DNA from: Streptomyces sp. SLBN-31 | Lineage (GTDB): Bacteria > Actinomycetota > Actinomycetes > Streptomycetales > Streptomycetaceae | DNA: 64,000 nt | Assembly: GCF_006715395.1 (NCBI RefSeq) | Contig: NZ_VFNC01000001.1 | Location: forward strand, 496,001-560,000 | Direction: 5' to 3' | Shown: one piece after another, positions 16,407 through 25,212 of the stretch | How positions within the stretch are numbered: the first letter of the stretch is position 1 | Layout of the letters: every line of letters begins with the position of its first letter | Made by a program: the position numbers and the translations under genes | The notes under the pieces: generated by a model | The model's input: only the letters and a program-made list of their open reading frames with translations | Told to the model about the DNA's origin: nothing | Databases searched by the model: none

Positions 16407-16832
16407 GTGTATCTGGCCCGGGAAGTGATCGGCGTGATCGACACCGACGGCGACTGCGCCGAGTGGAGCTTCCCCGCCCAGCCCGGCGCGGTCAGAACCG
16501 CCCGCCACGCCGTTCGCGGCCAACTGCACAGCTGGGCCCTGGACACCCTGGGAGACCTCACGGCCCTGCTGGTCAGCGAACTCGTGACCAACTCCCTGCG
16601 GCACGCCACCGGACCCATCGGCGTCCGTCTCGTCCGGCCCGCCGGCCTGCCCGGCGTGCTCCTCGTCGAGGTCTCCGACCCGCTCCCGGACCCGCCCCGC
16701 GAGCGCGCCGCCCACCCCGAGGACGAGAGCGGCCGCGGCCTGCAACTGGTCGCTCATTCATCCCGTCGCTGGGGTACCCGGCCCGGACAGTCGGGCAAGA
16801 CCGTGTGGTTCGAACTGGCGGTCCCCGGATAG
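16407..16832 (+). CDS. RsbW-like ATP-binding regulator (anti-sigma-type HATPase)
   Basis: A 141-aa single-domain HATPase_c protein. The N box is LVSELVTNSLRHA and the G2 box is DESGRGLQLVAHSSRRWG; KTVWFELAVPG closes the domain. Such proteins are serine kinases or anti-sigma/anti-anti-sigma partners, abundant in Streptomyces. GTG 16407 is taken; GTG 16434 (8 nt after GGGAAG) is an alternative. The C-terminal HATPase of the phosphatase encoded next (17089-19800) is closely similar in motif and length, so the two may act on the same antagonist protein. Confidence 0.83.
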   Translation: MYLAREVIGVIDTDGDCAEWSFPAQPGAVRTARHAVRGQLHSWALDTLGDLTALLVSELVTNSLRHATGPIGVRLVRPAGLPGVLLVEVSDPLPDPPRERAAHPEDESGRGLQLVAHSSRRWGTRPGQSGKTVWFELAVPG

Positions 16833-17002
16833 GGCCTGCGGACGCTGTACGCGGGCGCCCTCCGTGTCGGTCGCGGGACGGGCCCCGTCGACGGTTGGAG
16901 GAGAGTGGGTTCGACGCCGTGTCCGCTGGTTAGAAGACTGGAAGTGTTGTCACGGCCGGGACCGAAAACCGCCGGGAACGTGCTGTGATCGTGAACACCG
17001 TG

Positions 17003-17029
17003 TTGTGCGGCGCCGTAGTGCTGGATACT
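17003..17029 (+). promoter_or_regulatory. Candidate promoter of the PP2C/HATPase regulator
   Basis: GATACT at 17024-17029 resembles a -10 box, with TTGTGC at 17003-17008 (spacing 15, shorter than ideal). It lies 60 bp upstream of the GTG start. The remainder of the 256-bp gap 16833-17088 shows no gene. Confidence 0.3.
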
Positions 17030-17088
17030 GCGGGCAGCCGCCCCCGGTGACCGGTGCCGGGCGCGGTGAGCTGGAGGGGACGGTTCGC

Positions 17089-19800
17089 GTGAGCGAGATA
17101 CCAGCGAAGGCCACGGAGTCCGAGGACCCGTCGGACGGCGCGAGGAGGAGCGCCGCGGGCGATGCCGCGGCGTCCACCATCCGCGCGACGACGGGCGGGC
17201 CCGGGCCGACCTCGTCCGGTGCGTCCTCCCCGGACAGGGCGACCCGCGACACCGGCCTCGGGGACGAGCCCACCGCCGACGCCATGTGGCAGAGCAGCCC
17301 GCCCGGCTCGATCTACGACTACATCAAGGTCGCGTCCTTCTCCATCGGCCCCGACGGCCTCGTCGACCAGTGGAGCCTGCGCGCCGAGCAGCTCTTCGGC
17401 ATCCCCGCCCGGCGCGCCCTCGGCATGGACCCCATCAAGGCGTTCGTCGACCCCGACCTGCGCGAACACGGCCAGCGCAAGATGGCCGAGATCCTCGACG
17501 GCCGGGAGTGGACCGGCGTGGTGCCGTTCCGGACGCCCGGGACCGCCGGGGAAGCGGACGAGAAGGAGGGCCTGGCCGAGGTCTACGTCATGCCGACGCG
17601 GACCGAGGAGGGCGAGAAGGCCGCCGTCTGCATCGTCGTCGACGTGCGCACCCTGCGCAGCATCGAGACCGACCTCGCCGCGTCGCAGTCGATTTTCGGT
17701 CAATCCCCCTTCGGCTTCCTGCTGATCGACCCCGATCTGCGGATCCGCCGCGCGAACCAGCAGTTCGCCCAGACCTTCGGCGGCGCCTACGGCAGCTCGC
17801 CCGAGGACCACCGCGGCCGCGGCGTCCACGACTACCTGCGCAGCCCAGAGGCCGAACGCGTCGCCGCGACCCTGCGCCGGGTCCTGGAGACCGGCGACTC
17901 CATCACGGACATGCACGTCACTGGCTTCCTGCCGGGCTCGGAGGAACGCCGGCACTGGTCGGTCAACCTCTACCGGGTGCACAGCGGCTCCGGACGCCCG
18001 ATCGGTATCGCCTGGCTCGGAATCGACATCACCTCCCGTCGCGCCGCCGCCCGCGAGGCGGCCGCCGCACGGCGCAATCTCGCCCTTCTCAACGAGGCCG
18101 GCGCCCGCATCGGCAACTCCCTCGACCTCGAGACCACGGCCCGCGAACTCCTCGACGTCGTCGTCCCCGGCTTCTGCGACCTCGCCACGGTCGACCTCTA
18201 CCAGGGCCTGCTGGCCGGCGACGAGACACCGCCGGGCCTCGCCGACGGCAGCGCGGAGCTGCGCCGGGTCGCCTTCGCCAGCGCGGTCTCCGACGCCCCC
18301 TTCATCGGCTCCGGGCCGCCCGTCGCGGTCGGCGCCGTCCACCACTACCCCTTCAACTCACCCTGCGCGGACGCCCTGCGCACCGCCCGCCCCCAGCTGG
18401 TGCCCGCCGAGGAGGGCGGCCTCGTCCAGTCCACCCTGGCCGTCCCGATGGTCGCCCACGACACCGTCGTGGGACTCGCCCAGTTCGCCCGGACCAAGGG
18501 CAGCGAGCCGTTCGGCGACCGGGACCGCGATCTGGCGGTGGAGCTGGCGGCCCGGGCCGCGGTCTGCATCGACAACGCGCGCCTGTACCGCCGCGAGCAC
18601 GAACGGGCGTTGATACTGCAGCGCTCCCTGCTCCCGCCGGGCGACCCGGTCGCCGCCGGCCTCGACATCGCCTGCCGCTACCTGCCCGGCAACTCCTCCT
18701 CCGACCGCCCCAGCGAGGTCGGCGGCGACTGGTTCGACGTCATCGAACTGCCCGGTCACCGCACGGCCTTGGTCGTCGGCGACGTCATGGGCCGCGGGCT
18801 GCGCGCCGCGGTGGCCATGGGCGAACTCCGGTCCGCGGTCCGGACGCTCGCCCTGCTCGACCTCGAACCCGCCGAGGTGCTCAGCGCGTTGGACGAGATC
18901 GCCCGGGGCCTCGGCGCGCCGGGCGGGGTCCAGCAGGCGACCCGCGCGGCCCGCCGCCCGCGCGAGGCGGACCTCTCCGAGGTGTATCTCGCGACCTGCG
19001 TGTACGCGGTCTACGACTCGGTGACGCGCCGCTGCACGTTCGCCAACGCGGGGCATCTGCCGCCGGTTTTGGTCGAGCCGGGCGAGGACGCGTTGATGCT
19101 GGACGTGCCGCCCGGGATGCCCCTGGGCGTGGGCGGGGAGCCCTTCGAGGAGGTGGAGGTCGAACTGCCCGAGGGCGCCCTCCTCGCGCTCTACACGGAT
19201 GGACTGGTCGAAAGCCGCGATCACCCCCTGGACGAGGGTCTCCAGGCGTTCGTCGGCGCCCTGACCGATCCGGCCCGCCCACTGGAGGACGTCTGCGACC
19301 ACGTCCTCAACACCCTCGACACCCACCACGGCGAGGACGACATCGCCCTGCTGATGGCCCGCGTCCAGGGCCTGCCGGCCGACTCCGTCGGCGACTGGAC
19401 GCTGCCGCGCGAGCCGCGCAGTGTCGGGCGGGCACGGGAGTACGCGCGCGGTCAGCTGCTGTCGTGGGACCTGGAGCCGCTCGTCGACACGACGGAACTG
19501 CTGGTCAGTGAGCTGGTGACGAACGCCCTGCGGTACGGCGAGGGGGAGATCCGGCTGCGGCTGCTGCTCGACCGGACCCTGGTGTGCGAGGTGTGGGACT
19601 CGGGGCTGGTGCAGCCGCGCCGGCGGCGGGCCCGCGACACCGACGAGGGCGGCCGAGGGCTCCAGCTGGTGGGGTTGCTGAGCGCGGCCTGGGGATCGCG
19701 GCGGACCCCGCGGGGCAAGACGGTCTGGTTCGAACTGCCGCTGCCGGACGGGGAGACGGGGCTCACGGACCCGGCGGAGGCATTGCTGAGCCTGTTCTGA
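17089..19800 (+). CDS. PAS-PAS-GAF-SpoIIE phosphatase with C-terminal RsbW-like HATPase
   Basis: A 903-aa cytoplasmic signalling protein. The N-terminal about 65 residues are disordered. PAS1 is at about 72-195 (IYDYIKVASFSIGPDG) and PAS2 at about 205-330 (GQSPFGFLLIDPDLRIRRAN). A GAF domain spans about 340-505 and the PP2C/SpoIIE phosphatase about 515-765, with the metal motif EVGGDWFDV near 545, VVGDVMGRG and LYTDGLVE. The HATPase_c is at about 775-890 (ELVTNALRYG, GGRGLQLVG). It carries both a phosphatase and a kinase-like module and probably tunes the phosphorylation of an STAS anti-sigma antagonist in response to a small ligand or redox/light signal sensed by PAS/GAF. GTG 17089 has GGAGGGG about 8-10 nt upstream; the reading extends upstream without a ribosome site. 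Confidence 0.88.
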   Translation: MSEIPAKATESEDPSDGARRSAAGDAAASTIRATTGGPGPTSSGASSPDRATRDTGLGDEPTADAMWQSSPPGSIYDYIKVASFSIGPDGLVDQWSLRAEQLFGIPARRALGMDPIKAFVDPDLREHGQRKMAEILDGREWTGVVPFRTPGTAGEADEKEGLAEVYVMPTRTEEGEKAAVCIVVDVRTLRSIETDLAASQSIFGQSPFGFLLIDPDLRIRRANQQFAQTFGGAYGSSPEDHRGRGVHDYLRSPEAERVAATLRRVLETGDSITDMHVTGFLPGSEERRHWSVNLYRVHSGSGRPIGIAWLGIDITSRRAAAREAAAARRNLALLNEAGARIGNSLDLETTARELLDVVVPGFCDLATVDLYQGLLAGDETPPGLADGSAELRRVAFASAVSDAPFIGSGPPVAVGAVHHYPFNSPCADALRTARPQLVPAEEGGLVQSTLAVPMVAHDTVVGLAQFARTKGSEPFGDRDRDLAVELAARAAVCIDNARLYRREHERALILQRSLLPPGDPVAAGLDIACRYLPGNSSSDRPSEVGGDWFDVIELPGHRTALVVGDVMGRGLRAAVAMGELRSAVRTLALLDLEPAEVLSALDEIARGLGAPGGVQQATRAARRPREADLSEVYLATCVYAVYDSVTRRCTFANAGHLPPVLVEPGEDALMLDVPPGMPLGVGGEPFEEVEVELPEGALLALYTDGLVESRDHPLDEGLQAFVGALTDPARPLEDVCDHVLNTLDTHHGEDDIALLMARVQGLPADSVGDWTLPREPRSVGRAREYARGQLLSWDLEPLVDTTELLVSELVTNALRYGEGEIRLRLLLDRTLVCEVWDSGLVQPRRRRARDTDEGGRGLQLVGLLSAAWGSRRTPRGKTVWFELPLPDGETGLTDPAEALLSLF

Positions 19801-19834
19801 GACACATCCGGTCGTCGCAGCGCGTGCGGGTCCG

Positions 19835-19876
19835 TTGTGGCTGGTCGCGCAGTTCCCCGCCCCCCTAAGGGGGCGC
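19835..19876 (+). repeat. Dispersed Streptomyces intergenic repeat, copy 1, with terminator-like hairpin
   Basis: GTGGCTGGTCGCGCAGTTCC and its continuation (19837-19860) recur at 38273 and 38374. Here the unit runs into CCCCC-TAA-GGGGG (19861-19873), between two convergent genes, so it probably works as a bidirectional terminator. Confidence 0.7.
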
Positions 19877-21250
19877 CTGGGGCGAACGGCGGGTGTCCTG
19901 TTCCGCCAGTTTCAGGGCCAGGACTGCCATCGTGTCCGCCGTCGGCGGTTCGGAGAGGAGGAGCCTGCGGGCCTCCGCCAGGCGGGTGCGGGCCTCGGCG
20001 CCCACCAGTCCTCGGTGCGTGATGACGAAGTCGTCCGCGGTGCTGACGGAGGTGCGCGCGACCAGCCACGCGGCGGCAGACAGCACACCGTCCCGTGGTG
20101 CTCCGGCCGCCCGCACGATGTGCCGCAGGGCGTCGAGCGGATCGTACGGCCCGCCGGTCAGGTCCTCCCGCACCGCGGCGAGCACCCGGTCGGCCGCGGG
20201 GTCCGGCCTCCCGGCGAGTGCCGCCTCCGCGCCCGTGAGCGCGGCCGGAACCAGGGACGCGGCCGAGGTCAGCGCCGACTCGAGGCGGTCGATGCCGGTG
20301 ACGAGCGACGCGGCCAGCGCGATGTCCTCCTCGGCGGTACGAAGGTGTTGCGCGGCCTGCTCCGCCTCGCCCAGGTCGGAGCTCTGACGGGCCTGGTTGA
20401 GGCGGGTCGTGGCGGACACCAAACGGTCCTTGGCCTGCTCGACGTGGCCGGTGACGGAGGTGGTCGCGGTGCGGCCGTGGCGGCCGGTGAGGCCGGCGAC
20501 GGTCGCCTCCGCGGCCGCGATACGGCCGGTGAGGTCCCGGAAGCGGGCCTCCGCGATCTCCAGCGCCGACCCCAGCCCGTCGCTCTCCAGAGCGCGCAGC
20601 CGGTCGAACGCCTCCCTCTCCGCGTCCAGGCGCCGGACCGCCTCCGTGCACCGGCCGACGATCCCGGCGAGCGTGTGCCGTCGGGCTGTGTCGTCGTCCG
20701 GGACCCCGTCGTCGTACCGCTGCCGCATCCGGAAGGCGGCGGAGAGTTCGGCCTCGGCGCTCTCCAGCGCCCGCGCGAAGGGTGCGACGGCCTCGGCGCC
20801 CGCCCGTTCACCGGCGAAATCGAGTTCCTCCCCGGCCGCCCGCACCCGGTCGTCCGCCTCGGCGAGCAACTCGCGCGTGCGTCCGTCCAGTTCGGAGGGG
20901 TCGGGCAGGGCGGCGGGCACCAGGTGGCCCCCGGCGGGTGTCGTACGGGTCCGGCCCCGGCGGAGGCGCCGTACGTACCCGTAGCCGGCGAGTATCCCCG
21001 CCGCCCCCACGGCGGCCAGCGGCAGCACCAGATCGGTGGCCGACGTCTCGTCCCGCACGGCGGCGCTCGCGCTCGCGGCCGGCGGATGCGCACGTGTGTC
21101 CGGAACCGGGACGGCGGCGTTGATCGTCATCCCCGGCAGCACCAGCCACACCACCCCGGCCAGTCCGCCCACCAGGGTGGGCACGACCCGCACGGGTATG
21201 TGGGACGGCGTGGCCCGCCGCGGCCGTCCCCGGATCAAGGATGACGTCAC
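19865..21250 (-). CDS. Coiled-coil membrane protein, TPM-family C-terminal half without the TPM domain
   Basis: A 461-aa protein. An N-terminal signal/membrane segment (about residues 17-45, VRVVPTLVGGLAGVVWLVL) is followed by a short linker, a second membrane helix (ATDLVLPLAAVGAAGILAGYGY) and a basic stop (RRLRRGR). The rest (about residues 100-455) is a long helical, coiled-coil cytoplasmic region. The second helix and helical region closely resemble the C-terminal part of Streptomyces TPM-domain (PF04536) proteins. The about 150-residue extracytoplasmic TPM domain that should sit between the two membrane helices is absent. GTG 21250 is the likely start but has no clear ribosome site, so the start is uncertain. 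Function unknown. Confidence 0.65.
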   Translation of the reverse strand: MTSSLIRGRPRRATPSHIPVRVVPTLVGGLAGVVWLVLPGMTINAAVPVPDTRAHPPAASASAAVRDETSATDLVLPLAAVGAAGILAGYGYVRRLRRGRTRTTPAGGHLVPAALPDPSELDGRTRELLAEADDRVRAAGEELDFAGERAGAEAVAPFARALESAEAELSAAFRMRQRYDDGVPDDDTARRHTLAGIVGRCTEAVRRLDAEREAFDRLRALESDGLGSALEIAEARFRDLTGRIAAAEATVAGLTGRHGRTATTSVTGHVEQAKDRLVSATTRLNQARQSSDLGEAEQAAQHLRTAEEDIALAASLVTGIDRLESALTSAASLVPAALTGAEAALAGRPDPAADRVLAAVREDLTGGPYDPLDALRHIVRAAGAPRDGVLSAAAWLVARTSVSTADDFVITHRGLVGAEARTRLAEARRLLLSEPPTADTMAVLALKLAEQDTRRSPQAPP

Positions 21251-21347
21251 ATTTCGGAGCGTATGGGCAGGAATGCGGGCCCGCGACCGGTATGCGTCCG
21301 GGGCGGCGGAGGGGCGGCGCACCGGGACGGGCGAGGGGGGAGACGGG

Positions 21348-22442
21348 ATGGACACCGCGGAACGCACGGAGAACACCGGCGAGGAGGTGACGGGACGCCG
21401 CCGCTGGAACCTCCGGCCCCGGTTCCCCCGATGGCCCCGCTGGGCCCGTCGGGTCCGTCGGATCACGGTCGGTGTCCTCCTCGCCGTGCTCCTCCCGCTG
21501 CTGGCCGCCGAGGCCACCCTGCGCGTGAACTACACGGGAGATCCGGCCGAGGGCACCCGCACCCGCGACCGCGACGCCCTCTGGCTCGGCCACGCCTGGG
21601 TCGACGGGCGCAGGACCGACGCGGACGTCACCGCCCTCGCGCGCCGGCTGCGGGACACCGGCGTGCGCGACCTGTACGTCCACGCCGGTCCCCTGGAACA
21701 CGACGGCACACTGCCGGAGTCGGCCTACCCGAAGGCGCGTCGGCTCGTCGACAGCCTGCGGCGAAAGGCGCCGCGGCTGCGCGTGCAGGCCTGGCTGGGC
21801 GACGAGGTCGCCCCCGAGAAGCCGTACGCGATGCATCTGGAGCGCCCGGCGACCCGCGCGGCCGTCGTCGCCTCCACCCGGCAGATCCTGGCCGCCGGAT
21901 TCGCCGGCGCGCACTTCGACCTGGAGCCCCTGCACTCCGGCGACCGGAACTACCTCACCCTCCTGGACGCGCTGCACCGCGTCACCCACGCCCATGGCGC
22001 CGTGCTCTCCGTCGCCGCCCACCAGATCGACCCGCTGCCCGGCTTCCACTCCTTCTGGGGCACGGTCACCGGCCACCCCAAGTGGTGGTCGCAGGCGTAC
22101 TTCGGGCAGGTCGCGCGCCGGGTGGACCAGATCGCCGTGATGTCGTACGACACGATGCAGCCGACGCAGAGCCTGTACGGCGGCTATGTGGCGCAGCAGA
22201 CCTCGCTGGCCCTGGAGGTCACCCCGGACTCCACCGACCTCCTGATGGGCCTGCCCTTCTACCACGAGAACCGCTTCGGCCACTGGGCGCGTGCCGAGAC
22301 CGTCCCCGCCGCCGTCCGCGGTGTCCGCCTCGGCCTGTCCCGCACGGACGCACACCGCCCCGCCTTCGGTGTCGCGCTGTACGTCGACTTCGCGGCGACG
22401 GAGGCGGACTGGACGGCGTACGAGGAGGACTGGGTCCGGTGA
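21348..22442 (+). CDS. Membrane-anchored GH18-like (beta/alpha)8 protein
   Basis: A 364-aa protein. A basic cytoplasmic leader (RRWNLRPRFPRWPRWARRVR) is followed by one membrane helix (about residues 38-58) and an extracytoplasmic TIM-barrel-like domain. AGFAGAHFDLEPL keeps the D-x-E end of the GH18 DxxDxDxE catalytic motif. VDQIAVMSYDTMQP matches the conserved MSYD strand of GH18 chitinases and sugar-cleaving or binding relatives, and ALYVDFAATEADW closes the barrel. It may hydrolyse or bind an amino-sugar polymer at the cell surface; the substrate is unknown. ATG 21348 follows GAGGGGGGAGA. It is divergent from the TPM-less protein gene. Confidence 0.7.
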   Translation: MDTAERTENTGEEVTGRRRWNLRPRFPRWPRWARRVRRITVGVLLAVLLPLLAAEATLRVNYTGDPAEGTRTRDRDALWLGHAWVDGRRTDADVTALARRLRDTGVRDLYVHAGPLEHDGTLPESAYPKARRLVDSLRRKAPRLRVQAWLGDEVAPEKPYAMHLERPATRAAVVASTRQILAAGFAGAHFDLEPLHSGDRNYLTLLDALHRVTHAHGAVLSVAAHQIDPLPGFHSFWGTVTGHPKWWSQAYFGQVARRVDQIAVMSYDTMQPTQSLYGGYVAQQTSLALEVTPDSTDLLMGLPFYHENRFGHWARAETVPAAVRGVRLGLSRTDAHRPAFGVALYVDFAATEADWTAYEEDWVR

Positions 22443-22472
22443 GCCGTACGGTCCGTCGACCCGGGCGCTCCC

Positions 22473-23249
22473 TCAGTCCGCTGCGGAGCGTCTCCTGATC
22501 TTCGAGCCCAGCCACACCAGGGGGTCGTACTTGCGGTCCACGGCCCGCTCCTTCAGGGGGATCAGGGCGTTGTCCGTGATTTTGATGCCCTCGGGGCACA
22601 CCTCTGTGCAGCACTTGGTGATGTTGCAGTAGCCGAGACCGTGCTCGTCCTGGGCGGTCTTCTTGCGGTCGAGGCCGTTGTCGGCGGCCGCGTCCAGCGG
22701 GTGCATGTCCAGCTCCGCGACCCGCATCAGGAAGCGCGGCCCGGCGAACGCCGGCTTGTTCTCCTCGTGGTCGCGCACGACATGGCAGGTGTCCTGGCAC
22801 AGGAAGCACTCGATGCACTTGCGGAACTCCTGCGAGCGGTCCACATCCTCCTGCATCATCCGGTACTCGCCGGGGCCGAGACCGGCGGGCGGCACGAAGG
22901 CCGGGACCTCCCTGGCCTTCTGGTAGTTGAAGCCCACGTCGGTCACCAGGTCCCGGACCACCGGGAAGGCGCGCAGCGGGGTGACGGTGATCGTCTCCTC
23001 CGGCGTGAACACCGACATCCGGGTCATGCACATCAGCCGCGGACGTCCGTTGATCTCGGCGGAGCACGAACCGCACTTGCCCGCCTTGCAGTTCCAGCGG
23101 ACCGCCAGGTCGGGCGCCTGGGTGGCCTGGAGGCGGTGGATGATGTCGAGGACCACCTCACCGTCGTTGACCTCGATCTCGAAGTCCTCCAGGCCGCCGC
23201 CCTTGACATCGCCCCGCCACACCTTGAAGCGGGCCTTGTAGCTGCTCAC
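22473..23249 (-). CDS. sdhB: Succinate dehydrogenase iron-sulfur subunit
   Basis: A 258-aa SdhB/FrdB-type protein that passes electrons from FAD to quinone. The [2Fe-2S] ligands are in WNCKAGKCGSC and RPRLMCMTR. The [4Fe-4S]/[3Fe-4S] ligands are in CIECFLCQDTC and the later ITKCCTEVCPEG. It acts on the cytoplasmic face of the membrane with SdhA and the cytochrome b subunit. GTG 23249 overlaps the sdhA stop by 4 bp, giving tight translational coupling; longer in-frame readings lie inside sdhA. It belongs to the three-subunit enzyme type with a single cytochrome b anchor, separate from the classical four-subunit SdhCDAB usually also present in Streptomyces. Confidence 0.93.
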   Translation of the reverse strand: MSSYKARFKVWRGDVKGGGLEDFEIEVNDGEVVLDIIHRLQATQAPDLAVRWNCKAGKCGSCSAEINGRPRLMCMTRMSVFTPEETITVTPLRAFPVVRDLVTDVGFNYQKAREVPAFVPPAGLGPGEYRMMQEDVDRSQEFRKCIECFLCQDTCHVVRDHEENKPAFAGPRFLMRVAELDMHPLDAAADNGLDRKKTAQDEHGLGYCNITKCCTEVCPEGIKITDNALIPLKERAVDRKYDPLVWLGSKIRRRSAAD

Positions 23250-25189
23250 TCGTACAGCTCCTCTTCGGCGAGGTACTTGACCAGCTCTTCCTTGTCGAAG
23301 AGGGCGAGCAGGTCGGCGCGGATGGGGTCGGTGGTCTCGCGGGTGAGCTCGATCTGACCGCGGACGGGGTCCGTCGCGGCCAGCCCGCCCGTGGGGTCGG
23401 TCAGCCGGCACAGCAGGTTGATGTTGCGCCACTTGCGGTCCATCGCCCCGAAGTCCTCGCGGGTGTGGCCGCCGCGCGACTCGGTGCGCTCCAGCGCCGC
23501 CCGGGCCACGCACTCGCTGACCAGCAGCATGTTCCGCAGGTCGAGTGCGAGGTGCCAGCCGGGGTTGAACTGGCGGTGCCCCTCGACGCCGGCCCGGCGG
23601 GCCCGTACGCGAAGCTCCGCGAGCTTCTCGAGGGCCTGCTCCATCTCGCCCTCGCGACGGATGATGCCGACCAGGTCGTTCATGGTCTGCTGGAGTTCCT
23701 GGTGCAGGGTGTACGGGTTCTCCGGCGGCCTGCCGTCGTCCTCGCCCGGCGCCGGGCCCTCCGCGGAGAACGGCCGCAGCGCCTCCGCCGCCGCCGTGTC
23801 CACCTGCACGTCGTCCACCGCCGGGCGCGATTCGGCCGGTCCGGTCGCGTACTCGGCCGCGTGCCAGCCGGCCCGGCGTCCGAAGACCAGCAGGTCGGAC
23901 AGGGAGTTGCCGCCGAGGCGGTTGGAGCCGTGCATGCCGCCCGCGACCTCGCCGGCCGCGAACAGGCCGGGGACCCCGCGCGCAGCCGCCGAGTCGGAGT
24001 CGACGGCGATGCCGCCCATCACGTAGTGGCAGGTCGGCCCGACCTCCATCGGCTCCGCCGTGATGTCGACGTCCGCCAGCTCCTTGAACTGGTGGTACAT
24101 CGACGGCAGCCGGCGCCGGATGACCTCGGCCGGCATACGCGTCGACACGTCCAGGAAGACACCGCCGTGCGGCGAGCCGCGGCCGGCCTTCACCTCGGAG
24201 TTGATCGCGCGCGCCACCTCGTCACGCGGCAGCAGTTCCGGGGGCCGCCGGTTGTTGTCCGGGTCCTCGTACCAGCGGTCGCCCTCCTCCTCCGACTCCG
24301 CGTACTTCTCCTTGAAGACGTCGGGGACGTAGTCGAACATGAACCGCTTGCCCTCGGAGTTCCTGAGCACCCCGCCGTCACCGCGGACCGACTCGGTGAC
24401 GAGGATGCCCTTCACCGAGGGCGGCCAGACCATGCCCGTCGGGTGGAACTGCACGAACTCCATGTTCAGCAGGGGCGCGCCCGCCAGCAGCGCCAGCGCA
24501 TGGCCGTCGCCGGTGTACTCCCACGAGTTCGACGTCACCTTGAAGGACTTGCCGATGCCACCGGTGGCGATCACGACGGCGGGCGCCTCGAGGACGAAGA
24601 AGCGGCCGGTCTCCCGCTCGTACGCGAAGACACCGGAGACGCGCGAGCCGTCCTTGAGGATCCGGGTGACCGTGCACTCCTGGAAGACCTTCAGCCGGGA
24701 CTCGTAGTCGCCGGTCTCGCGGTGGTCCTCCTGCTGCAGGGAGACGATCTTCTGCTGGAGCGTGCGGATCAGCTCCAGGCCCGTCCGGTCGCCGACGTGC
24801 GCCAGGCGCGGGTACTCGTGGCCGCCGAAGTTGCGCTGGGAGATCTTTCCTTCCTTCGTACGGTCGAAGAGCGCGCCCCAGGTCTCCAGCTCCCAGACCC
24901 GCTGCGGGGCCTCCTGGGCGTGCAGCTCGGCCATCCGCCACTGGTTGAGGAACTTGCCGCCGCGCATGGTGTCGCGGAAGTGGACCTGCCAGTTGTCGTG
25001 CGGATTGGCGTTGGCCATCGCGGCCGCGATGCCGCCCTCGGCCATCACCGTGTGCGCCTTGCCGAACAGCGACTTGCAGATCACGGCCGTACGGGCGCCT
25101 CGCTCGCGCGCCTCGATGGCGGCCCGGAGGCCCGCGCCCCCGGCGCCGACCACGACGACGTCCCACTCCTGGCGGTCGACCACGGACAT
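23246..25189 (-). CDS. sdhA: Succinate dehydrogenase / fumarate reductase flavoprotein subunit
   Basis: A 647-aa FAD protein that oxidises succinate to fumarate. The FAD-binding motif is VVVGAGGAGLRAAIEA (about residues 12-27) and the likely FAD-attachment region is KAHTVMAEGG. Substrate-site motifs are MEFVQFHPTG, VRGDGGVLRN and CHYVMGGI, and the second FAD motif is GLFAAGEVAGGMHGSNRLGG. The ATG at 25189 is 23 bp after the cytochrome b gene. The order cytochrome b - sdhA - sdhB on the minus strand is an operon. Confidence 0.94.
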   Translation of the reverse strand: MSVVDRQEWDVVVVGAGGAGLRAAIEARERGARTAVICKSLFGKAHTVMAEGGIAAAMANANPHDNWQVHFRDTMRGGKFLNQWRMAELHAQEAPQRVWELETWGALFDRTKEGKISQRNFGGHEYPRLAHVGDRTGLELIRTLQQKIVSLQQEDHRETGDYESRLKVFQECTVTRILKDGSRVSGVFAYERETGRFFVLEAPAVVIATGGIGKSFKVTSNSWEYTGDGHALALLAGAPLLNMEFVQFHPTGMVWPPSVKGILVTESVRGDGGVLRNSEGKRFMFDYVPDVFKEKYAESEEEGDRWYEDPDNNRRPPELLPRDEVARAINSEVKAGRGSPHGGVFLDVSTRMPAEVIRRRLPSMYHQFKELADVDITAEPMEVGPTCHYVMGGIAVDSDSAAARGVPGLFAAGEVAGGMHGSNRLGGNSLSDLLVFGRRAGWHAAEYATGPAESRPAVDDVQVDTAAAEALRPFSAEGPAPGEDDGRPPENPYTLHQELQQTMNDLVGIIRREGEMEQALEKLAELRVRARRAGVEGHRQFNPGWHLALDLRNMLLVSECVARAALERTESRGGHTREDFGAMDRKWRNINLLCRLTDPTGGLAATDPVRGQIELTRETTDPIRADLLALFDKEELVKYLAEEELYE

Positions 25190-25212
25190 CAGTTAGGCCC
25201 CACTCATCTCAG

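Noticed and set aside
16864..17088. In-frame upstream extension of the PAS/PP2C protein.
   Set aside because: Composition is not protein-like, no ribosome site is present, and a promoter candidate lies within it.
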